NCBI GenBank assembly: GCA_036927565.1
Contig: JAYESD010000008.1
Span: 169,842,922-169,906,921, forward strand
Reading direction: 5' to 3'
DNA: 64,000 bases
DNA from: Tuctoria greenei
Taxonomy: Eukaryota > Streptophyta > Magnoliopsida > Poales > Poaceae
Position 1 is the first letter of the stretch; each line of letters begins with the position of its first letter. The notes under the pieces are model-generated. The model did not search any database. It was given only the letters and a program-made list of their open reading frames with translations, and was not told where the DNA came from. Made by a program: the position numbers and the translations under genes. Below, one piece after another: positions 24,601 to 32,549 of the stretch.

Positions 24601-26165
24601 TCAGTCTTCGCTATCGGTCCTCTCATCATCTTTGTGTTCATTCTCGGGCTGAGGAGGAGGAGGAGGGGGAGGAGCGAATCCACTCGAGCCCCCAATTCCA
24701 AAACAAGCAAGCTCGAAGGTAGTCAAGGGCCCGAGCTCAGTGAAATCTGAGGTTGAATCATCGAAAATGACAGGAGATCCAATGGGCTCGATCTCTAGCT
24801 TTTGGCAGATGTGTTTGACATTCTCTTTGACATACCACATGTCCGCCTTTCTCGCCTTGTTCAGCTTGTGCGTGTTCACTTCGGCCTTCTTGCAAGAGGC
24901 AAAAATTGCTGACAAGTACTTCAAGATGCCACTAGGGGACCATTTTTGGGGAGGGGCCCTAGTGGTGGGATCAGCCCTTGCATCACCTCTAGCTCTCCTT
25001 GGTGCCTCTTCACTAGACACCGGAGAAGGAGCAACTTGGATTGTTGCTTGAGGAGGCTTTTGTGGCCTCAATGGAGTGTGCTCCACACCCTTCACAAATT
25101 CGATCCTTGTGACTTTCTCAATCATAAACATCAGGTAAGGTGCGTAGCCACAGGACCTGTTAGGAGTGCAGGAGATGTTCAACATGTCATTCCATATGTA
25201 ATAAAAAACATTGAACTTCCTGTCTTTGCTAATCACTTTCATCAGTGTCCTTAGATAGCCCTGGACACTTTTTGCATCCCCATCCTTTGGGGCAATGATC
25301 TTCCTCATAACCCTGTTGAGAACCACAAAGAATGGCTTCATGTTCTTGGTGGAAGGAGGGTTGAAACCTGAACGGGTGTCATAAAGAAACTTCATCTTGT
25401 CTTTCTCAAGGACACCGATGTTGTGAATGACCAAGTTGTCATTCTTCAGCTATCAAGATGTAGCAACCTTGCAAACTCGTCATAGGTGATGTTGTACTAG
25501 GATCCATGAGTCATCCAAGTCACCCGCTCTTCCTCATCACTGGCAAAGAAACAAGTAGCATAAAATTGGGCAATAACTTCATTGTTCCAGTTGTTCCAAA
25601 AGGAAAAGAGATCCTTCAAGCCATGTCTCTCAATTGCCTCGACCACCTCAACAAAAGTCGAGCAACTCTTCTTCTCAAAGTCCGCCCAATCAATCCATTG
25701 GCTGCGCACAAATGGGGTCTTCATAGTGAGGTAGACAAAACTGTAGAAATCTGCATAAAAGTTGCTCCAAAACCTAGGATCGGCAACTTTCTTGGAACGG
25801 CGGTAGCAATCAATGAATCTGGGTTTGGAAGCAGTGTCGCTTCCCTTGCTGTTGAACCTCTCCTCGAAGGGATCTCTATTTCCCTGCCTCTGAGCATGCA
25901 GCTTGAGTGGGCCAATCAGGCCCGTGGCAATCCCTTTGCCCTTGCCCTTCACTTGGCGAGCAGTTGCCGAGCTAGGGCCACCACCTGTTGAAGCCTTGGA
26001 GGCAGGCTTCTTGGCGAGCACCTTTCATCGAGCCTGAGGTGGAGAGGGTGCCGGCTCAGATGGGCGCTCTTGGCGCTTCTTGCCTTGGCCCATCGAGGAC
26101 CGAAGCAAGGCTTCTTGGTCCATCTCGGCCTCGAAGTCAGAGATTTCGTCGTTGGTGCTCGATAT
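24601..26165 (-). pseudogene. Accessory gene of C3
   Basis: The gene aligns with the intact C4 accessory gene from end to end, but its ATG has become ATA (26163-26165): the next codons read SSTNDEISDFEAE, matching the C4 start. It is read in two main pieces: 26021-25497 (VLAKKPASKA, FWSNFYADFYSFVYLTMKTP, IERHGLKDLFSFWNNWNNEV) and 25434-24601 (FFVVLNRVMRKIIAPKDGDA, TPNRSCGYAPYLMFMIEKV, acidic tail). A stop lies between them near 25500 and a frame change near 26025. The N-terminus is basic (KGKGKGIATGL) and no membrane segment is seen. Function unknown. Confidence 0.82.
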
Positions 26166-27100
26166 TGTCCTAAGAATGGGTTACACAAGGTATGAATGAG
26201 AATGGGTGGCAAGGAATTGCATTGAGGAATGAGTAATTAGGGTTGAGTTCAGAAGAAAACGGACTAGTCCGGCGTACAGGTACGAACTAGTCTGGGTGAC
26301 CGGACTTGTCCGTACATGGACCAGACTAGTCCGATGTTCATCACCCTAAAACCCTAACTAGACAACCAATGGTGTTGCTCAATGCAAGAATAGATCAATA
26401 TAAATGTAATATATCAAGGAAGTGTGTATTTGGTGGAAGGAACTAAGCTATTTGGCCAACAACAAAGGAAATTATGATTTCTAGGGTTGGGAGGAAAATT
26501 TACCGGATTGCTCAATTCTTGGGACTGAAAGGGTTGAAGGTGCGGACAAGTTCAATCCCTATGCCAAGTAAGTCGTTTTCCACCCAAACTTGGAGAGTTT
26601 TGATGGAGGAATTGCCAAATCACTGTGGGGAGCTCGAGCGAGGAGAGAGAAAGCTTGAGGCAAGTGTGAGGGTGAAGAATATTAGGGTTTGGCGGCGGCT
26701 AGGGTTATGGAGTCGAAACATCGGACTTGTTGAAAATGATCGGACTAGTCCAAACTTTTCCAGAGCCTACATCGGACTAGTCCATGGTCGACCGGATTAG
26801 TCCGGACTAACAGTCACTCCGCGGGCTAGTCTGCATGGGCGGACTAGTCCGGACAACCACAGACTAGTCCGTGGTCACCAGGGAAGAAATGCTTAGCCCA
26901 TTCGTATATATTCGAAGGTACTTATTAAGAAAATAGAGAGGCAAAGAAAATCAAATAATCTTGATGAATATGATTAGTAAGCATACAACAATCAAGCAAT
27001 GACCATAATTCATCAAGATCAAGTAGTTGAAATAGTTTTTGGAGAAAATTGAGAAAGATGATTTTCGCAACTCAAACGATATATTTTGAAGAGTTCATAC
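26166..27100 (-). repeat. Spacer of C3 between RNase H and accessory gene, with palindrome array
   Basis: Non-coding. Units of CGGACTAGTCCG and relatives lie at about 26258-26335 and 26725-26875, on either side of a stretch without them. The matching spacers of C2 and C4 also carry the motif. Confidence 0.7.
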
Positions 27101-27385
27101 AGGTATGCAAGTTTTCAAGCCACATTCCGCGCATCAAGGATATTGAGTTCATTTCAGAGCTCGCAAAAACGTTTTTCATCTAGTGGCTTGGTAAATATAT
27201 TAGCTAGTTGCTTTTTGGTGTTGACATGGGAATGGCTATGTCTCCTTTGATTGAATGGTCTCTCAAAAAGTGATGTCAAATGTCTATGTGTTTGGTTCTA
27301 GAGTGTTCAACTAGGTTATGAGCAATTTTGATGGCACTCTCATTGTCACAAAGGAGTGGAATACGGCTCATATTGTAACCGTAAT
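27101..27385 (-). pseudogene. pol: End of RNase H of C3
   Basis: The minus strand reads the RNase H C-terminus: LRDYGYN at the break, then the DNESAIKIAHN and RTKHIDIRHHFLRDHS homologues and ADIFTKPL-like text, with several substitutions and stops. The sequence switches at 27385-27390 to plus-strand copia sequence with the four shared bases TTAG. Confidence 0.75.
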
Positions 27386-27919
27386 CCCTTAGTTCATACA
27401 CCCAACCTTGGTCTTTGGTACCCAAAAGGCTCCAAATTCAATCTCATTGGTTACTCCGATGCAGATTATGCCGGGTGCAAAGTTGATAGAAAAAGCACCT
27501 CTGGCACATGCCAATTCCTAGGAAGATCTTTGGTTTCTTGGTCATCTAAGAAACAAAATTCCATTGCATTATCCACAGCCGAAGCGAAGTATGTTGCAGC
27601 CAGAAGTTGTTGTGCACAACTCCTTTGGATTCGACAAACTCTAAGGGATTACGGTTACAATATGAACTGTATTCCTCTCCTTTGTGATAATGAGAGTGCC
27701 ATTAAAATAGCCCACAATCCAGTTGAGCACTCTAGGACTAAACACATAGACATAAGACATCATTTCTTGAGAGACCATTCCATGAAAGGAGACATAACCA
27801 TCTCACATGTCAACACCCAAAAACAATTGGCCGACATATTCACCAAGCCACTTGATGAAAAGCGTTTTTGCGAACTCCGAAATGAGCTAAATATTCTTGA
27901 TTCTTGGAGTGTGGCTTGA
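27386..27919 (+). pseudogene. pol: RNase H fragment of C4 copy 1
   Basis: The open frame matches the last 170 or so residues of the copy 2 Pol (HTPNLGLWYPKGSKFNLIGY onward, ending ELNILDSWSVA). Differences from copy 2 include EAE to EAK, AAG to AAR, NRI to NCI and DSR to DSW. These fit G-to-A or C-to-T changes expected from decay of methylated DNA in copy 1, although V to A at DYV/DYA goes the other way. Its 5' end is the rearrangement breakpoint, so it has no start and no catalytic RT. Confidence 0.85.
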
Positions 27920-28159
27920 AAAGTTGCATACCTGTATGATTGCTTCAAAAATGTTGATTGAATTGTGAAAATCATCCCTCTCCATTTTTCTCTCGAAAAA
28001 CTATGTCAATTATTAGATCTTGATGAATTTTGATCATTGTATGATTGTTGTATGCTTACTGGTCAAATTCATCAAGATTACTTGAATTGTTTTGCCTCTC
28101 TATTCTCTAGTATTGAACCTTCAAATATATATGAATGGGCTATGCAATTCTTTCCTGGT

Positions 28160-28800
28160 GACCACGGACTAGTCCGTGGTTACCCGGACTAGTCCGCCCA
28201 TGCAGACTAGTCCGCAGAGTGCCGGTTAGGCCAGAGTAGTCCGATAGACCACGGACTAGTCCGATATAGGTCCCTGGATGACTTCGGACTAGTCCGATCA
28301 TGTCTGGACTTGTCCGATTTACTTGTCCGATTTTTCGTGTCCATAACCCTAGCCGCCACCAAACCCTAATCTCCTCACCCCCACATTCGCTCTAGGCTTC
28401 CTCTCTCTTGCGCTCGAGCTCCCAAGGCGATCTTTTGCATCCTCCGTCGAAAAGCCACTCATTTGGGTGGAGATCAAGCTTGAAGACTTGGGGATTGAAG
28501 CTAGCGGACTAGTCCGGCCTCCAACCCCCAAAACTTCGAGCCTCCATCGATTTCTTCGGTAAAAATCTTCAAAATCCTAGAAATCGTGTTTTTCTCAAGT
28601 GTTGATCGTTTGGCCTAGCACCCTTCACTAGTTACATGTTTAGTTGATGTACTACATGTATGCTAGACTAGATTTGCATTAGGGATTGTATCCTGTCCAA
28701 TCTGTTAGGTTTTTGAGGATGAACACCGGACTAGTCTGGTCCATGCACGGACAAGTCCGGTACCCCGGGCTAGTCCGTGCCTGAGCACCAGACAAGTCCG
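28160..28800 (+). repeat. Spacer of C4 copy 1 with palindrome units
   Basis: Non-coding between RNase H and the accessory gene. Units lie at about 28161-28345, 28504-28515 and 28728-28800. Most of this is deleted in copy 2. Confidence 0.7.
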
Positions 28801-28914
28801 ATGTTTCTGAACCTGAAACCTAATTCTTTAATTCCTTAATGCCATCCATTGCTATCTTGTCTTACCTATGGCTTGTATAACTTGTCATTATTCTTGCTCA
28901 ATCATTCTCAGATC

Positions 28915-30477
28915 ATGTCGAGCTTCGACAACGAGATCTCCGACTTTGAGGCCGAGTTGGACCACGAGGTGGCACCTCGGTCCTCGGCGGGTCTTGGCAA
29001 GAAACGCCAAGAAAGACCTTCTGAGCCTGCTACCTCCCCTACCCAGGTTCGGAGGAAGGTCTGTGTCAAGAAGCCTGCCTCGAAGGCTGCTACGTCTACA
29101 AGCGGCCTTCGTCAAGCAAAGGGAAAGGGCAAGGGAGTCGCAACGAGGCCAGTTGGGCCCTTGAAGCTTCATGCTCCCAGAGAAGGGGTCCGGGACCCCA
29201 ATGAAGAGAAATTCAATGGGAAAGGCAGTGATGTGGCAGCCAAGCTAAGAAGCATTGATTGCTATGGAAGGCCAAAGCAGGCAGCTGATGGAAGGTTTTG
29301 GTCAAACTTCCATGCAGATTTCTACAGGCTGGTTTACCTGCTAATGAAGGCTCCCGTGGTGCGCAGTCAGTGGATTGACTGGGCCCACCTAGAGAAGAAG
29401 AAGTGCTCAGCTTTTGATGAGGTCATTGCTGCAGTAGAAAGGCATGGTCTGAAGGATCTGTTTGCCTTCAGAAACAATTGGAATGATGAAGTGATTGCAC
29501 AATTCTATGCAACATGCCACTTCTCGAGTGAAGATGAAGAGAGTGTGACTTGGATGACCCATGGATCCAAGTACTCCATCACTCAGGAGGATTTTGCAAG
29601 CTTGCTCCATTTAGACTCTGCTGGAAATGACCACCTGATCATCCACAATATAGGGGTCATTGAGAGAGACGGAATGAAGTTCATGTATGAGCCCAACTCT
29701 AAATATGTTCCTCCCTCCACAAAGAACATGAAGCCCTTCTTTGTGGTTCTGAACAGAGTTCTCCGGAAGACCATTGCCCCCAAGGATGGGGATGCAGGGA
29801 GTGTACAGGGCTACCTCCGGACTCTAATGAGGGTCATAAGTAAGAAGAGACAGTTTGATGTTGCAGATTACATATGGAACGACATGGTCAACATCTCAAG
29901 CACCCCCAACCGGTCCTGTGGCTATGCTCCCTACTTGATGTTCATGATTGAGAAGGTCGCAGGAATAGAATTCGTGAAAGATGTAGAGCACACTCCCCTG
30001 AGGCCTCAGAAGCCTCAGCCTGTGAGTTTCCAGGCTGCTCCCTCGCCGGCCTCAAGTCCTGAGGCACCGGCAAGAGAAAGAGATGCTGCTAGGGCTCCTC
30101 CCCCCTCCAGGGAAGCCCCTCTGAGAGGATCCGCCAGTGGGATCCTCAAATACTTGTCCGCGATATTCTCCTCCTGCAAGAAGACTGAAGTAAAGCTTCA
30201 TAAACTCAATCAGAAGAGGAAGGAGGATATGAGATATTTCAAAGCCAATGTGAAGCAACTGAGTGAAAAGATGGAGATCAACCCTATTGGATCTCCAGTA
30301 ATTTCTGAAGATTCTGATCTTGACATCTCCGAGCTCGGGCCCTTGTCCCCCTCTGAGCTTGCCTATTTTGGCATTGGGGGCTCGAGCAGCTCCGCTCCTC
30401 CTCCTCCCTCTTCTCCTCATCAAGCAGAGAGCAAAGAAGATGAAGAAGATGACGAGAGGACAAACAGCGAAGAGTGA
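28915..30477 (+). CDS. Accessory protein of C4 copy 1, intact (520 aa)
   Basis: An intact gene of unknown function in the position where some SIRE relatives carry an env-like ORF. The start chosen is the ATG at 28915 (MSSFDNEISDFEAELDHE), because C2 and C3 conserve that N-terminus; an in-frame ATG at 28849 is not conserved. Layout: residues 1-20 acidic; 25-95 basic and low complexity (KKPASKA, KGKGKGVATR); about 110-370 a globular region with RFWSNFHADFYRLVYL, ERHGLKDLFAFRNNWNDEV, NRVLRKTIAPKDGDAGSVQG and PNRSCGYAPYLMFMIEKV; 375-410 proline-rich; 415-460 helical and charged; an acidic C-terminus (EDEEDDERTNSEE). No signal peptide or membrane helix, so it is not an envelope protein. A nucleic-acid-binding or chromatin role is a guess based on the basic N-terminus and the nearby palindrome arrays. 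Confidence 0.85.
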   Translation: MSSFDNEISDFEAELDHEVAPRSSAGLGKKRQERPSEPATSPTQVRRKVCVKKPASKAATSTSGLRQAKGKGKGVATRPVGPLKLHAPREGVRDPNEEKFNGKGSDVAAKLRSIDCYGRPKQAADGRFWSNFHADFYRLVYLLMKAPVVRSQWIDWAHLEKKKCSAFDEVIAAVERHGLKDLFAFRNNWNDEVIAQFYATCHFSSEDEESVTWMTHGSKYSITQEDFASLLHLDSAGNDHLIIHNIGVIERDGMKFMYEPNSKYVPPSTKNMKPFFVVLNRVLRKTIAPKDGDAGSVQGYLRTLMRVISKKRQFDVADYIWNDMVNISSTPNRSCGYAPYLMFMIEKVAGIEFVKDVEHTPLRPQKPQPVSFQAAPSPASSPEAPARERDAARAPPPSREAPLRGSASGILKYLSAIFSSCKKTEVKLHKLNQKRKEDMRYFKANVKQLSEKMEINPIGSPVISEDSDLDISELGPLSPSELAYFGIGGSSSSAPPPPSSPHQAESKEDEEDDERTNSEE

Positions 30478-30504
30478 AGAACCTAGGACCTTCCTCTCTC
30501 TCTT

Positions 30505-30540
30505 TTTGGTGTCTTGATGCCAAAGGGGGAGAGATTGAGG
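30505..30540 (+). other. Internal polypurine-like tract of C4 copy 1
   Basis: GGTGTCTTGATGCCAAAGGG followed by GGAGAGATTGAGGGGGAG. It resembles the true tract and LTR start (CCAAAAAGGGGGAGATTGAA) 400 bp downstream. Confidence 0.6.
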
Positions 30541-30917
30541 GGGAGTCCAGTCTTAGCTTTAGCTGTAATAGGATGCGAGGAGAGAGCCTTCTCTGTACTT
30601 TTATTTGTGATTGTAATAGTTTAACACTGTTTTCATGTTAAGTTTGGTCTTGTAATGAATTGCTCAATTTATTTGCGAGTATGTGATGAAAACTGCATTT
30701 TTGCTCCTGGAATGTCATATGCACTTGGTTTCGGTTGATTAATGTAAATTATGTCATTCTCAATGTATTCATGCACTTAGTATGCATCCCACCATAAAGA
30801 ATGCACATATGGATAATTCTCTTGTTGCTTGATGTATTTTTGAGTCATATGTGCATACTTTATGAAAATCTCATTTTTTGCCTTATTTTGTGAAATCTCA
30901 ATTGGTTGTCATCAATC

Positions 30918-30934
30918 ACCAAAAAGGGGGAGAT
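30918..30934 (+). other. Polypurine tract of C4 copy 1
   Basis: ACCAAAAAGGGGGAGAT abuts the middle LTR; an identical tract precedes the 3' LTR (40442-40458). Confidence 0.8.
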
Positions 30935-32497
30935 TGAAAGTGCATCTAGGACTCCCTTGTGGGTTTTGGATGATTTATGACAAGCAATTGGGATCCTAAT
31001 CCTTTTGTTGAGATGAATGCAGGCACATAATGAAAAATGAGCAAAATGCCAAAAAGAAGGGAAATGAGAAGCAAAGTGAATTTGAGCTCAAGGAGAAGAA
31101 AATAGTAGATTATTATGTATGGAGTGTGTTAAGGAAACACACCCAAGAGCTCAATCACTTTCAAGCACACACACACAATGCACAAAGTTATACAGGACCG
31201 GACTAGTCCGATAACAGCCGGACTAGTCCGATATCACATTCTGCACTAGATCGGACAAGTTCGGTACCCACCGGACTAAGTCCGATATCTTTCTGATCCA
31301 CTTCGGACTAGTCCTCCCCAATGCGGACTAGTCCTCAACACAATGCACAAGTCACACAAAATCGGACAAGTCCGTTGTGATCCGGACTAGTCCGATATTC
31401 TTTCTGATCCACTTCGGACAAGTCCGGTGTCTACACGGACTAGTCCGATATACACACTGATCTAAATCGGACAAGTCCTCCTAGTGCGGACTTGTCATCC
31501 TAAACACTTAGGGTTTCATATGTCCGGACAAGTCCAATGGCAATCGGACTAGTCCGAAGATTTCCAGTAGTGAAATCGGACAAGTCCGTTTTCAACCGGA
31601 CTAGTCCGATATTCCTGGACACTTAGGGTTTGCTACACACAGCACACCGGACTAGTCTGGTGACCACCACGGACTAGTCCGATCTTTCTGAACCCTAACG
31701 GTCACTTTTAGAAACCCCATACAAATAGAGGTGCACGACCCACTTTTACACCCTCTCGAACCCTAGCGCCGTCACACCTCCCAAGAGACTCAAAAACCAC
31801 CTCTCTCCACAATATTAAGTGCAAAATCGATCAATCTATTGAAGATCACTTCTAGATCATTGGAGAGACACTAGGCACACATCATTGAGCTCATGGTTTG
31901 ATTCTCTAACACACTCTTGCATTTCAATTTGTAATTTTCAAGTGTGTTATTGGTGGCTTTGTAAGTTGTAATCAAGGGAGCTCTCAACGTGTGAGAACGC
32001 CCCTTCAACTTCTTTATTTACCCTTTGTGATTAGTGGAAGAGGATTGGCCTTCGTGGCGATCCGACGAGGGAAGGGTTGGAGAAGACCCGGTCCTTTTGT
32101 GGGCTCCTCAACGTGGATGTAGGTTGCCTTCGTGGTAGCCGAACCACGGGATAAAACTTGTGTCTTGTCCTTTTGCGTTCTTCATCTTAATTGATCAACT
32201 TAATCTAGGGTTTGATTCACTTTGTTCAATTCGAGTTAAATTGTTGAACAAGAGCCTTAATTGTAATAGAATTTGACATACAACTATTAAACTGTCATCC
32301 AAGTTTATATTTCCGCTGCAAACATTAACGAATCAATCAAATTGACTGAACTTGATCAACTTAGCCCGTGAAAACCGGACTAGTCCGCACTTTATCGGAC
32401 TAGTCCGATATCTCTGGTATTGACTTTGTTGTTGAGTGTTACAGGAACCGAGAAAATTCAAAAAGGCCTATTCACCCCCCCTCTAGGCCTACATTCA
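30935..32497 (+). repeat. Middle LTR of C4 (3' LTR of copy 1, 5' LTR of copy 2)
   Basis: 1563 bp, TGAAAGTGCATCTAGG...CTACATTCA. About 18 palindrome units occupy 31198-31690, roughly one every 27 bp, with TA-centred and AA-centred forms often alternating. Two more units lie at 32375-32412 near the U5 end. The leader region after the TATA position encodes nothing recognisable. Confidence 0.92.
31720..31727 (+). promoter_or_regulatory. Degenerate TATA box of the middle LTR
   Basis: Reads TACAAATA where the 3' LTR reads TATAAATA. This LTR should drive the only intact gag-pol in the window. Confidence 0.6.
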
Positions 32498-32499
32498 TT

Positions 32500-32511
32500 T
32501 GGTATCAGAGC
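32500..32511 (+). other. Primer-binding site of C4 copy 2 (tRNA-iMet)
   Basis: TGGTATCAGAGC, two bases after the LTR. Confidence 0.92.
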
Positions 32512-32549
32512 AGGTTCTTCAAGAAAGAGTGCAACCACTCGAAGAGATC

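Noticed and set aside
28915..30477. Envelope-like protein, as in SIRE1
   Set aside because: No signal peptide, no membrane helix and a very polar composition, so only the genomic position is env-like.
31198..31690. CRISPR-like spaced repeats
   Set aside because: The repeated unit is a 12-bp palindrome with irregular 10-40 bp gaps inside a plant LTR, with no cas genes and a eukaryotic context.
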